Assembly: GCA_037157565.1 (NCBI GenBank)
Contig: JAZHRO010000036.1
Coordinates: 128,100,001 to 128,164,000 of the forward strand
From: Thalassia testudinum
Taxonomy: Eukaryota > Streptophyta > Magnoliopsida > Alismatales > Hydrocharitaceae
Reading direction: 5' to 3'
Length of the DNA stretch: 64,000 bases
In this document: positions 33,208-46,322 of the stretch, in pieces
Numbering within the stretch: position 1 is the stretch's first letter
How the letters are laid out: every line of letters starts with the position of its first letter
The notes under the pieces: model-generated
Told to the model about the DNA's origin: nothing
Databases searched by the model: none
What the model saw: the letters and a program-made list of their open reading frames with translations, nothing else
Program-made: the position numbers and the translations under genes

Positions 33208-36200
33208 GATTGTCACATTATTGAATTATAAGGGATAAAAAAGAAAAATAAAATAATTTTACCTCTAAATTAGAATTATTTTCTTTCAAATTTAAACACC
33301 TAATCTCAAAATACAATAATTCCCAAATTAAAGGTGTCAAACAAAAAAATTAAGAACTTAATTCTGGCAAACAAGCAATCCCTAATACTCTTTTGCAGTT
33401 GAAGAAGGAAAGTCATGATGATGTGAAAGATGAAAAAGAATATGGTCATATATTTTGACTTCATTAATTATTAATTAAGATAAGAAGAAAATAGAGGTTC
33501 GGACATTGCCAAATGGTACGAGTTTTCGCAACAATGTTACCGTGAGAAAGGCATTTTGACATATTCTCAATGATCGGGATTTAATAAAAGAAAGAAAGAG
33601 ATCCGGATTCCACAGCGAATCCTTCCATGACGGGAAGCCTCTCCCGCAGATTATTATTTAACTGACGTTAGGAAACAAACAACATGACAACGCAAGCAGC
33701 AGTGCATATTTTAGGGCACCTTTTCAATTTTTCATAAGATTCGATTCATGTGTCATGGCAGCCATTAAAGATGGAAGCGAATTTTAGCTTAAGAAATGAC
33801 ACAGATCTCAAGGCAACCGACCACTTAAGAAATTCCGTTGTTTGGCAATTGGAAGCAAGCCCGACTAAGTTTCCCCCTCTCCGTCCTATATAGTTGGGCT
33901 CTCCAACCGCTTTAATACGTAAGATCGACTCAATACAACGAATAATCTATCAAAGAGTCCTTACATGACCTTTTTAAATTAAGATTATCGTACAAAAATG
34001 TACGTAAAAGATGACATATTTTCCAATTCATGGAGGTGAAAATAATAGAAAGAAAATAATTTAGAGTGAAAATTACTTTATGTGTGATGAAAGCACTGTC
34101 GTGTAATGAGATCAATCACACTTAACAATTATTTTATATTGATATAAATTTATTTTATATGATATAAATTAAAATTATTTTATTTTATATTTTATATTAA
34201 TACAAAATCATTGTAGATTCATCTAGAGTTATTTTACATTGATTTATTTAATTCAAAATAAAAAGTTTTCTTATAGATAGCGACTTTCGTAAGTGAGATT
34301 AATGTAATGCAACAAAATTTATATTGGTTTTAAATTCTCTTACGTTAAACAACAATAGTAAAGTGAAGATCACATTAACCACATACATACGCCGCAGAAC
34401 GTATGATGGGATACTTTTGACTTTAAATATAGTGAGGAACATCTAATTATTGCAAGGAGACCTATAGTCTCGATTATATTTAATAACGGCTCATTAAGTG
34501 ATGCTTTACGAAACATTCGTCTGTCTCTTTATGATAAGATAAATGTGATGATTATAAAATTTGATAAGATGATCTCTTGAATGTTTGCAAGTTAATCTAA
34601 CATTGAGTCAATTCCTTGATGGCAACTTTTCTTTGATTTTTACTCATGCGTTAATGGTGGTATGTACAACCAGCACTCTCCAAATTCCATGTGAAAAGAT
34701 TAAATTTATTTTTCGTGACCAATATGTGACGATCGTGGCTTATGTTTGTGATTTTTGATTTAGTTTATATTGATTCATTTACATCTAACTAGGTTTAATC
34801 AGTATTTAATAAAAATTTAATAAAAATATATAGTAGAAAGATTATTTTGTAATTTTAATTACATTAAAATTGACATATTTATGATAAATATTAAATAAAA
34901 AATATAATTAAAATTAAGATTTTAATCTTGAAAAATATATAGATATTTGAATCTTTATTTTAAAATTTTAAAGTCTAATTCATTTTATTTTTGTTATTAT
35001 TTATTTTTTAGTTCTTAAAAGAAATTAAATTAGATGATTGGATTAATGGAGTCGGCCGATTGGATCCAATTTTAACTGTATCACACCGATTTTAATTTTT
35101 ATTATTTAAATTATTTGATCAAACTAACAAGACAGTGATATTTGATTGAGGACATTGAAGTAATCGATCCGATCAAATTTTTAAAACGTTCGTCGTGACA
35201 GCGGTCTTTATCTCTGGAGTGCCTAGCTGTGTACTCGTACTACAAAATAATACATCTAATATTGATAACCACGTGGCACCTTTTTCCATACAAAATGGAT
35301 TCTTTGCCTGAGTAGGATTGGAAACCTAATGCTGCTGCTTTGAGATGATCAATCATCTGAAATTAAACAAAAGCGGTGATGTAAATTGACGAGGGAAAAA
35401 TAATCTAAAATTGGGCTTCAATAAAGTAGAACTACCATTCAATCAAGCGTAAACGAGGTCTAATATATAACAACCTAAGGGTCCTATGTGTAAATACCAG
35501 ACCCACCTGAAAGAAGGTTAGAATCCGAGTTCAGGTCCAAAGCTATTCCTCATATCTTTATCTCCTTGTTATGAGATTTGGTTATACAACTCCATCGAGA
35601 AGCAGCGTCAAGATGCACCCTTACATTCCCAATGAACTCTACCGCTGGGATGCCATCCATCTTCCATGAAAGAAAACAAATAAGGTGACATTTGATAGGG
35701 GAAGATAGAAATGTTGAAAAGCACGCATACATAAAATAAGTTAATTGTAGAAAAAATACTGAATTATTATCGTATTCTTCCATTTTATTTATCAGAGAAA
35801 TAATACGTAATTTCAATATAATTGGGTAGATCATAAATGTTAAGTCAAACAAGTGAATATGGATAAACATTAAATATATGGTTTAGAATAAAATATAAAA
35901 TAAATTACATGTCACATTACATAAGAATAAAATAAAATAAGGTTGGAGATTACAGTGATAGAAGTACTTACAGAGAATGTATCACTCTCTATAATATTGA
36001 TGTGATGAGAATGGGTAAATTTTTCTCATAATATGACTATACACCTCTAAGAGTCAATGCACTATGCAATCGAGATGATTTGATCGGTCAAAATAATTGA
36101 TTGATTGATTAAAATAAGGAATTGATCGATTAAATGCCGTAAGGATCTTGTTGAATCTCATGCAAATTGATTGATCAACCTAAGTTTTGGTTGATCAATC

Positions 36201-36480
36201 TACGTACCATGCACATCGAGAGAAAAATAGAGAGACGAGAAGAGGAAAGTGGGATGGATTTTGCATGTGGCCCTCTAAGGCATTTATAACAACTGAAGAT
36301 CACGGGATGTCATAAAATTCAATGAAGGATTAGTTAACCAATTAATTAAATAATTAATTTGAAAATCAAAGAAAATTTTCATAATGAAAAAAAAGTATAT
36401 TTTCAAATTGATTTTTTCCTAAGCTAGAGTTGGAGCTTTCGTTGAGTTGAGTTAGGGCAGGCACGCACACATGTATGGTC
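33208..36480. other. Gene-free AT-rich sequence
   Basis: About 3.3 kb of AT-rich DNA with short frames only and no motif I recognise. TTGATCGATT-like units cluster at 36080-36210. It might be old intergenic sequence or a worn transposon. Confidence 0.5.
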
Positions 36481-36529
36481 CTCAACCTCACATTTTGCTC
36501 TTTACTATATTAACCATGGGAGGCAAAGG

Positions 36530-36573
36530 CTTTTATACCAATCAAGAGGCTTGCCCACTTCCAATGTGGCACT
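36530..36573 (-). promoter_or_regulatory. USE-TATA module near L fragment
   Basis: The minus strand reads AGTGCCACATTG, then exactly 25 bases, then ATAAAAG, with TATAAAAG starting one base earlier. It resembles a plant snRNA-type promoter. The transcribed side would be 36500 and lower. Confidence 0.5.
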
Positions 36574-36719
36574 AAAAACCTCTACCAAATCTCTTTGATT
36601 TCAACATGAATTCCCATGTCACTATCCAACAATTGCATCCCAATTGATGCAATAAGCCTCTAAAAGTTAATGTTCTACCATAAATTGTAAAGACTCGTCC
36701 GACTTTTAACCTTTTAACA

Positions 36720-38255
36720 CGTCTAGAGTCTCAGTCAGACGTCTGGACCCTTTCCCGGACATCTGAAAATGAAATTTCTGTATGCGTAATGCGCCTTGCG
36801 CACACACGGCGTGCAAGACCTTCTCCTCTCTCTCCTTTTTCCTCCTTTCCCCCAAACCCTAAGCCCCCACTCCACCTATTTAAACCCCTCCCCTCCTCTC
36901 CTCTCCACTCCACACACCACCAACCCCACCTTCAGCGCTGCGAGAGGAGGTGAGCGAGGGAGAATGAGAGGGCGAGAAGGAGGAGGAGGAGACCAAGGTC
37001 GGAGAGCTCTGGTGGAACCTCGGCAGAGCTCTCACGGCCACCGTGGGCACGTGCGGGAGGAGGAGAGATCCTGGGGAGGCAACCTCAACCATCTGCTACG
37101 GTGGAGCGAGGAGGAGCGCGGCGGAGAGCACTGGGAGCAGGTTCTGGTACTGGAAAATTTCTAGTATTAGACATCTAGAGCGGAGTCTAGACGGTTGGTG
37201 GAGCATCTGGACGTCTGGAGTTAAGACCAAATGTTTGAAAGCTCATTTATTGCGAAGGTACGTTCTTTTCATGATTATGGCCATGCAGGCCTTACCATAG
37301 AAGTGGTTGTCGGACCTGATTTGGTGGCTGCGACTGTCACATGCAGGAGCAGCCTTGGGAAGGAGCGTGGAACTCTCTCCCATTCACTTTTGGATGTCTG
37401 ATCAGATCACCAGACGTCCGGAGGTGCTTCCAGACGACTGAAGGCGTGGTCCGACGTCTGGAACTGCCTTTAGATGATCGTAGAGGAGGCCTGGACATCT
37501 AAGGACACCGCAGGGACTTGAAGTAAGGTTCTTGTATCTTTTAAGACATCTGGACTTATTCCCAGATGTCTGATTTTGGATAGTAGACATGTTTTTGACT
37601 CGTTTGGGGTCCGATCGGGATCTGATTTACGTAAACGAAGTACCTATAGTTTCCTTGTGAGTTTCTCTATGTACTAGAGGCCTTTGTACATTGTTCTGAA
37701 CCTTCCTTTTGTGATATATTCCCTGGTATAGGGTTTCAGCCTATTGCGTATTTGGGGCTCGCAGAGACACCTGGGTCTGCGGTTCGAGTCCGCAGTACTC
37801 CCGAATTGTCTGGTAGAGTGGTTTAATGCTTTTAATAATATTCAAATAAGCATGTGTTGTAGAATTAACTAATTGAAACCCTAGAATGTGGCATGAACCC
37901 TAGGGTAGAGAAATGAATGCACCATTTGGTACTTATATGCAAAATTGAGATAAATTACTAGCAATTTCCTATAAAATAATTGTGGATTGCCTATTAGAAT
38001 ACGAGCTGCATGTATTTTATAACCAATTGCCTGTGAAATCACCAGTGGCATGTATTGAAGTATGGAAACATGAGCTGCCTGCATATAAATGAGAACTGAA
38101 TTGTGAATGGTGGAATTTGGGTCGGAATAAATGTGGTGAATATGAGCATGAACCCTACGGGGAATTAGGAGTAGAACTCCTATGGTTAATTGGAAACCTG
38201 AAATGTAGACGGGAAGTGTGTTGGCCCTTGAGTACGTGGTATCAAGGAGAGCGAC
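36720..38255 (+). repeat. L-family LTR fragment
   Basis: It contains AGACGTCT-type units (about 36736, 37218, 37420, 37450), a TATTTAAACC box at about 36883, a GC/AG-rich transcribed part, then GTACTCCCG and GGTAGAGTGG (about 37795-37830). It ends with CCCTACGGGGAATTAGGAGTAGAAC (about 38150-38178). The same blocks occur in the same order on the minus strand from about 40910 to 39360. It stops where the inverted L structure begins. The frames at 36796-37300 are not conserved in the inverted copy and are not called as genes. Confidence 0.7.
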
Positions 38256-39420
38256 TGTAACGACCCGATTCCCGAGTCCCTACGAGACACGAGAACCGGA
38301 CCGACTCGATTAATCCCAAGACCTAGTCGTCCAACGAGGAAGTAACCAAAAGAGCAGTAAAATAAACCACATTCAACATGAAATATAACTAGCAGTAAGA
38401 AAATACAGCAGTAAGAAAAAGAACTACTACATCATGTACCACCACAACAGTAGAACTACATTTATAACATAACAAGAACTGCGGGTAAAGAAAAGTACAG
38501 AGAGTAATAAAAACTACTCACTACAGTGGAAACAAAAGGGGTATAAAGAACAGTGGTAACTCTATTGGACCCTACTCAGCCCAGCGTCCTCTGCAACCGC
38601 TGACCCTGGCTGCTCAACACCTGGTCTTGAAAAGTAACGAGTGTAACACGTCAGCGAAACGCTGAGTAGAGTGGCAGCTAAACTAAAGAAGCAGTAAAGT
38701 GTACAAAAGCTGTTTTAGTTTCTTTTTTTCCTTTATTTACGTCTTTCTATTATTTCACAATTTATCCATTTCTCAGATCCTTCACTTGATCTCGAATGTT
38801 CCTTGTGGGAACGATCTTGATTGCAGTCTTTTCCGAACAGTAGAAGTAACACGTGGTGCTCTCCTGGCCGGGAGAGTCCCCCGTGGTAATCCTACTCTCA
38901 GTCAACCACCCCAAGGTCATTGATAGACGTAACGGTGACTACGGCACGCGCGGTAAACGCACGGGTAGCTAACCTGCATTGGCACGCGGCCAGTCGTTTC
39001 CGTTAACGGGTGCCCCCAAAGCACAGCACGGAACCAGTATAGGGCAGAGCCCTCTCAGTAACAGGGGTCCAACCCCTCCACAGTAACCAAACAGGGGCCT
39101 TGCCCCTCCACAGTCCGCGCACCCTCGCCTGACTACCCTGGTTTGCCCAGTGGGCCTAACAAGTCGGTGTAGGTGAGCTAGCAGAACCCCGGGGCTCGTG
39201 GGGTAGCTAGTACTCTGCCTACACTAGTAGCTTTCCTCGGTACTGTGTACACGAGGGTCAACAAGTCGGTATAAAGTAGCCAGACCTAACCCCAGGTCCC
39301 TGGGGCGGTTGGCTTCGCTCTGCACTAAGCAGGTAACAGGTGCTTCCCCTGGTACTACGTACCCAAGAGACAACGCACCTCCACATCTTTCCTTCTCAGT
39401 TCCATTTCATTCTCTTTCCA

Positions 39421-40914
39421 AGTGTTCTACTCCTAATTCCCCGTAGGGTTCCAGCTCTTTTAACTCAGAACATCTAGGTTTCACCTTCCAGTTTCACGTT
39501 CATGCAACCCATGTTCTCAATCATGTTTATTTTTTCAATTCACAGGCAGCTGTTTGTTCCTTTCCACTTTTTCATGACTGCAGTATTCATATATTCCACT
39601 AGTTTTCCCATCCTAGGATTCATGCCATACCCTAGGATCTATCATACAATCTAGTTTTCCAGCCCTAGGATTTATGCAACACCCTAGGATCTATCATTCA
39701 ATCTAGTTTCTCATTCCTAGGATTCATGCAATGTCCTAGGTTCTATTTATGGTTCCATAATTTAACAGGTTATGCTAATAAACTTAAAAGCCACTCTACC
39801 AGCTACAACGGGAGTACTGGGGGCGTGGTCGGGAATCCCGCATGCCTCCGCAACCCCTGAGACTGTAATGGAACGGGGTCCTATCACAAGGATCAAACAC
39901 AAAGAGTTTCTCAAAATAGTATATAATTACTGTAGACAGGTAGAGGATTTAATTCCCAAAAGAACGCAACTCGAAACACGGAAAACGGACTCCGAACGGG
40001 CCCTAAACTGGTCGAAAACGACGAAACAGTGTAAAATCAGACGTCTGGAATCAGACGTCTGGAACCTCTTCCAGACGTCTTAAAATGAGGATCAGATGGT
40101 ACCTTCGCTCTGTATAGTCTCTCAGACGTCCAGAAGCCTGCGGGGGCGTCTGGCCTAGTTCCCAGACGTCCGATGGTCACCCCAGACGTCTGGAAGTCTT
40201 TCTCGTCGTCTGGCACTGCAGCCAGACGTCTAATTCGCGTTGGATGGCGAATCTCAGAACCTGTGTGTACCCATTCCTCGCTCTCAGTACGGACGGTCGA
40301 AGAGAAGGAGGAAGTACGAAAATAACTTACCTTTCAGACGTCTGGACAGTCCTCCAGACGTCTTCCCTGTCGTCTGGTTGGAAACCCAGATGTCTGATTC
40401 TGGAAAAATTTCCAGAATCAGAGCGCCACTCACCCTCCGCCCGCGACGCACGGCCGCGCCGCGTCTCGTCCGCCTACTGCTCGAGCTGCAGCAGACCTCC
40501 TGCGTCACTCTGTGCCCGCTGCGCCCCCGCCGGTCGGCTCTCGCTGCCCCGGCAAGCTCGAGCGCCTCCTCCCTCGCGCAGCACCTCCTCCTGCACTCAC
40601 CACCGCTGTCGCTGCCGCCGCTCGCTCACGCTGGAAGAAGAAGGAGGAGCGGAGGTGATGAGAGTGAGGGAGAGGGCGAGGCTTTTTAACGCTGCGCGGG
40701 GAGAGGGAGAGAGAGAGAACGCAGACTGCGGTCACAGGAGGAGAGAGGGAAAAAGAAGGAAGGTGCGGCGGTGCAGGTCTGCGCGCACAGGCGCGTAGAC
40801 GAAATCCCGCGTGCTGCAGAAAACAAATCCCAGACGTCTGGAAGGGGTTCCAGACGTCTGGTCAGACGTCTGGGCCACCTCCCAGACGTCTTACAAGACG
40901 TCTGAAGCCGCATT
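39421..40914 (-). repeat. Core of the L structure with 14 AGACGTC units
   Basis: On the minus strand this matches the L fragment 36720-38255. From about 40036 to 40905 the heptamer AGACGTC occurs 14 times, often as CCAGACGTCTGG. A GTTAAAAAGCC box at about 40690 (minus) may be a TATA element. Open frames of up to 184 codons at 40240-40800 lie in GC-rich sequence without motifs. Confidence 0.7.
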
Positions 40915-41255
40915 CATAACAGCGACTATCCCCTTTTCGTGTAGAGCGGAGCTAGCTACCCTTGGGTTGAGACCTGGGGTTAGGATTGGCCACTCTACAC
41001 CGACTCCCGTTGGTCCTTGTGTACATGGTACCGAGGCGAGCTACTAGTGTAGGGAGAGAGCTAGCCACCCCACGGGACCCGGGGTTCAGCTAGCCACCCT
41101 ACACCGACTTGTTAGGCCCTCTGGGCAAACCAAGGTAGTCAGACGAGGGTGCGTGGACTGTGGAGGGGCGAGACCCCTGTTTGGTTCTGAGGGGCGAGAC
41201 CCCTGTTCTAAGAGGGCAAGGCTCTATACTATTCCGTGCTGTACTTTGGGCGTAC

Positions 41256-44200
41256 TGATGCATGTCTGTCACTCAACTTAGTAATTAAGTTAATTTAACT
41301 TAATTAAGAGTAGAAGTCACTTAGGTTAACTCGAAATTGTGTCGGTTGTGTAGTATAGGGTCGAATTAACCTAACATTTTAGAAATTTTTACTGGTTGAG
41401 TTCAGGTCGTTAACTGGGAGGTATAATAAATTTTTTCAAATTCACCAATTATCTTTTATTTCTTTATAAGTTTAGGAGGTATAACTAGGTTGATTTTAAA
41501 ACATGAATTTTGTCAAATATTTAAACTATAAAGAATATACAAAATTCCATATGAAAAACATATTTACTCAAATAATCTTCTTTATTAGCAAGTAAACATG
41601 TTAGATTTCCAATTTTATTTCAAAAGAAATTAAGGCAATAAGAATTGTTCTATTAAAACATGCCTTTTTACAATTATTAAGAACAAAAAGTAATGAAAAT
41701 GATGCAAGAAAAATAATATCCTTTCTTCATTTATTTCTTCAGCCTCTCTCTTCTTCTCTCTTTCTTTCTCTTCTTTTTATTTTCCTTTTATTCTCTATCT
41801 TGAGCTCTCTTTCTTACCTCTCTTCTTTTATTCCTGCCTTCTTCTCTTCCTGTCTCTTATTCTCCTTCCCTTAGTCTTCTCCTACCTTCTTTTCTTCCCT
41901 TAGTGCCTGTTTTCTTAGTTCCTTTCGTGGCTGTTCTTTCTTTCCTTAGCCTTTGCTTCAGCTCTTCACTTAACCTTAGCTTTCAACACTTAGCTTAACA
42001 ACCATCAGCTTCTCTTTCAATTCCCTTAGAATTAGCCTTCAACGGCTCCTCTTTTCCTTTAGCTTTCTTTTGAACCATCAGTTGAACCGGGTTTATTTTC
42101 CTTACTAACCAAAAATTATTTTTATTTGCGATGAGGTCCTTTCGAGGATACACAACACCCTGAAACCAGGGTGGGATCAGACCTACTCGGTCCTCGCCTA
42201 ATCCCAGTTAGGTTTGATTTCGGTTTATTTCATATCGGTTCATAATTTTGAGCCATTCTGGCTCAACCCATCCTCCCAGGCCTCGCCCTCCCAGGGCACA
42301 TTCGCTCACGCCCACTCGGGCGCACACCCGTAGGCACACAAGCCTGCACACACACATGCACATGCTCAGAATGTTCAGATTAGATCGATAACTGGTGCGT
42401 CGAGCACTGACGACTGAATAGCCAATGTAACAAAATCGTTTTATCCCCATGCACGCGCTTAGAAACTGATGATGTGGGACTATCTTAACCCCTTCCAGAC
42501 CCAACTTCAACTGATCATAACTTTCAACTCAGAGCTCCGTTTCAAGTGATTTAAAGTTTGTTAGAAAGCTCTAAGGTTGATCTACACAATTGCAGGGTCA
42601 ATTTAAGGATTAGAGGATGTTTTACTCTTCAATTTGAAAGATAAAATTAGGGGTTCCTACAGGTTATTATTGCCTGGAAATGGTAATTATGTCTACAGAG
42701 TCCTCAGATGAACTTTTCTCTCTTATTTAAAGGTCTGTACAGGTTCTACAAATCATTCCACATCTGTTAGAGTAAGATTTAAGCTCACATGACCTTTAGG
42801 AAGTGTACAGAAGGTTGAAGCTTCTCTGAAAGCTTTAGAGATCGAATTTTCAGACTTTAATATGTGCAACAGACACTTAAGAATGTTTCTAATTGATTTA
42901 AAGTAATTCTAAGGGTTATAATAGACTTATCTGGGTAGGATTCAAAATCAAAACTCAACGAAATGCTTTTGCTGTTAGTTTGGGTTCAAAAGTAACCCAA
43001 ATTGACAGAATTTGAAATCTCACTAAATTATTCACCTGAGCTCAGTTTAATCACTCTAAAACCATCAAGCAAAATTCCAGAATCAAGTTAATCTCATCAA
43101 TTTCTCAGATTGAGCTCAGAACTCCATTATCAGACTCAGTTTGACTATGAAGGTACAAAAGTTTGACTTTATGTTCAAAGCCTTCTCCCAAGAAATTTAA
43201 GCCTTAAGTAGGATCTTCTTAACCTCAGAAACTCATTCAGATTCTGAAATTGGTGCTCAGATCAAGATTTCTAAGGTTACAGGCTCGCCGCCTGAGCTTC
43301 AAAATATGTTTGTTCGACAGAGTAATTGGAAGGTTGTTATAGTATTCTAAGGGTTTAAATAGCTTCAGTGCATTGCACTGAAGCTTCTAGGTTCCTTCAA
43401 TGCTCTTCAAATCTCTCTGTTAGACTTCTCCAACTCCGTCGGAGTTGAAGAAGATGAAGTCATATCTACAGCTCCAGTGGTTAAATCCTCAAATGAACAT
43501 CCTTAAAATAATCAGTGATCCACATTATATTGTTCTGGAGCTTCACAAAGAATTCTAAAGGCTGAAGCACAGATTTGGCTTGTCGGAGATCGCCGGAGCT
43601 CCGGTGAGTCTAGAAAATATGTAATCTATGTACAGATTGTGAAAACTTACCATTTTTTGATTTAAAAAGGATCGTGAGGTTGCAAGGAACCTCAGAATCA
43701 CATTTAATTCTTCATTTGTCTCTTTATATGTAAGATTTGACAGTGAATTCATTTCTTTAAAAATCTGATTTAAATTAAGCTCAGGACTTGTTTAACCACT
43801 CGATTGAGAGGTTAAAACAAGTCAACAAGTGTTAGCAGTTATAATTATATAGTTAATTAATAGTTTGAACTATTCCTGAACTGCCGTTGACAGCGAGCTC
43901 AGGAACTTAATTAAAATTGGGTGTTTAATTTATATGTGGTAATTATATGCATTATAGTGTCGATTAGGGTCTATAAGTGATGGATAAATGATCGAAGACC
44001 CTATGAAGGTGGAATTAGGTTGACTACTGTCACCATGGACAGTGATAGTAGTCGGTGGAGGTGAAATGATTTAGGCGATTAGGTGATCAATTAAGTGTTT
44101 AAGTGAATTAGAAATGGTCATGAGAGAAAGGAGAAGGTGAACAGTGATTTAAAAAGACAAAGATGAAATTGCAATTATAAAATTACATCTAATCTAACTA

Positions 44201-45330
44201 CCTACCTACCTAACTAAGCTAGCCTACTCCTACTCCTACTCCTAATCTACTGTTACCTGGATGAAGGGGTCAATAGGGTTCCACCGAAGTCTCATGGTGG
44301 ACAACGAAATCAGAGGGTGAAAGAAAGATCTCTGGCAGGCGGATTTGAGGTGGAGCGGAGGATTCCTTAGGTCGGCGCCTGTGTCAGAGACACGACAGAC
44401 CATGGCGGATCTCCTCGGTTGATCAAGATGAATGGAGGAAGTCGGAAAATGAGATGGGAAGTCGCCAGAGTTTTGGACGAATAGCCTATTGGGTCGGCTG
44501 CAGTGTTAGAAGAGGGAAGGGAGCCAACTTGAGTAAAATCCAAGGGGTGAGGGGGTATTTATAGCAGTTGGCGGCGAAGAGAATGGCGAGGTCTGGCCGA
44601 AGAAGGAGCTTGAGGAGCTTAACCTCCATCGTCGTCTCCGACGACGGTGAGGTTATCTCCCACTGAAAAATAGGATTTCCGATTAATCCATACCGTTGGA
44701 TGAAGAGGAGGTGGTGAGCGCAAGCTGCAAGAGCTTAGACAAAGGAGGTTGATGTCGGTAGGGAGGTGATCTTGTGATGGCGTGACTCTCTGTCGCCAGC
44801 CGTTCATTCGGTTGAAGAAGAAGAAGAAGAAGGAAAGGGACTTAAAATGAAATAAAACTTAAGGACTTGTGTGAGAAATAAGGACTCGACTATAATGAAT
44901 TTAAGGACCAAATTGTAAACACAGGTTTTGAAGGTTTATTTTAATTTAGATCTTTTTCAACTTTTTAAAAATGTTAGTAAATAAGGTAGATATTATATTT
45001 TCACCTTGAATTTACATTTTTGACCTTTTTAGATTAATTTATTAGATTAAGTAAAATTACTTAAGTTATTATATACTTTGGTATACATTATATTTAAGTT
45101 ACTTATCTTATTAATTAAGGGAATGATTAATAGAATTTCGAGTCCAATTATTATCTAAATTATTAATAATGTTAATTGAATGATAAAATGTCATTTTAAA
45201 CTTATTTTAAGGTCCTTTACTAAATATCTCTTATTTTATAATTAACCCTTATATGTTCATAACCTTAGCTAATTAACTAGGAAGACTAGTTAATTAGGGG
45301 TAATTAGAGATCATGATGAGTGTCTCATTA
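41256..45330 (-). repeat. Solo LTR of the W family nested in L
   Basis: It interrupts the right L arm. The left arm reads CGTTTCCGTTAACGGGTGCCC where the right arm has this 4.1-kb block. It matches the W LTR, including CCTCCCAGTTAACGACC (about 41415, minus), the GTGTATCCTCGA area (about 42145) and the USE-TATA module. Minus orientation is supported by CTATAAATACCCC (about 44560). It starts TAATGAGACACTCATCATG (minus) and ends GCATCA. A clean target duplication is not visible. The 100-codon frame at 42208-42510 is not considered real. Confidence 0.75.
42437..42481 (-). promoter_or_regulatory. USE-TATA module in nested W-family LTR
   Basis: The minus strand reads AGTCCCACATCA, then exactly 25 bases, then ATAAAACG. 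Downstream, TATTCAGTCGTCA matches the stretch after the W module. It is in sense with the LTR. Confidence 0.55.
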
Positions 45331-46082
45331 TAGCTAGTGGAAACGACTGACCGCGTGTCAGTGCGGGGTAGCTACTCGTGTGCTTATCACACGTGTTGTA
45401 GTCACCGCTACGTCTTGACAGTGACCTCGGGGTGGTTGATTGGATGTAGGACTACCACGGGGGACTCTCTCGGCCAGGAGAGCACCACGTGTACCTTCTA
45501 CTCCTCAGAAAAGACTGCAATCAAGATCATTCCCACGAGGAACATGTAAGATCAAGAATATCTGGATATTGAGAAAAATGGGTGAAAAGGAAATACACAT
45601 AAAACAAAATGAATAGAAAAGAGAATTAAACCTGTTACTTTTACTATTTTAGATAGTATAGATACCACTCTACTCAGCGTTCACTGACTCTGTCTTTTTC
45701 ATAACACTATTCAGGACCAGGAGTTGAGTAGCCTGAGCTTCCGATTGCGGAGGGTGCTGGGCCCAATCGATCCTAGCCGTAGTTTTCTACACTTTCTTGT
45801 TGTACCCGTACTATTGTAGTACATATCAGACTTTTTAGCTACTGTTGTCTCTATTGTTACTTTCGTTTCCGTTGTTTCTGTAGTTGTGGTGGTATGTAAT
45901 GGAACAACAGTTTTACTTTCCTTTACTGCTTGGTACATTTTTACTGCTTAGTTATATTGCATGTGTGGATGTGGTTTACTTTCCTGCTTTTTGGTTATTT
46001 CTTGTTGGATGATTGGGTCTTGGGATTAGTCGAGACGAGCTGGTCTCGGGTCCTGTAGGGATCCGGGAACCGGGTTGTAACA

Positions 46083-46317
46083 CAAATTCATAGTTGAAAC
46101 TCAATGCGAAGAGAAAAGACTTCTTGGCTACCACACTTTGCTTTCAGTAAAGGTATCTTCTGGTTTGAGTCCTCACCTGAGTCATTCACCTTCATTACTA
46201 CAGGAATAAAGTGAAACTAGTTTTGAACTTTATACTTTTGATGTGAGGTATACGATAATGACAACAAAGTAATGTTCTTAGTGATATTCTTCAGAGTTGA
46301 TGCCCTTAACGGCCATG
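46083..46317. other. Short unassigned spacer
   Basis: Sits between the L structure and LTR B. Together with 49065-49517 it forms the sequence that existed before B inserted. No motif recognised. Confidence 0.5.
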
Positions 46318-46322
46318 TACCC

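Larger units (their letters stand above)
38256..46082. repeat. L-family inverted-repeat structure with arms of about 1.1 kb
   Basis: The left end begins TGTAACGACCCGATTCCCG and the right end, read inward on minus, begins TGTTACAACCCGGTTCCCG. Arms: left 38256-39420; right 46082-45331 continuing, after a nested LTR, at 41255-40915. Matching blocks include ACTAATCCCAAGACC, AACGCTGAGTAGAGTGG, CACGTGGTGCTCTCCTGGCC and GGGCCTAACAAGTCGGTGTAG. The core 39421-40914 carries the promoter-like part on the minus strand. No target duplication is seen. It is either one LTR with giant inverted ends or two abutting LTRs in opposite orientation. Confidence 0.7.

Noticed and set aside
36796..37300. Arg/Gly/Glu-rich frames as a possible host gene start downstream of a TATA-like box
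   Set aside because: The same segment is present in inverted form in the L core where the frame is not open; it is best read as LTR sequence.
40240..40798. Two overlapping frames of 149 and 184 codons
   Set aside because: GC-rich LTR core flanked by AGACGTC units, no domains, not conserved in the L fragment.
40036..40905. CRISPR-like array from repeated AGACGTC words
   Set aside because: Repeats are only 7-12 bases, palindromic, with irregular spacing; there are no cas genes and the sequence is plant.
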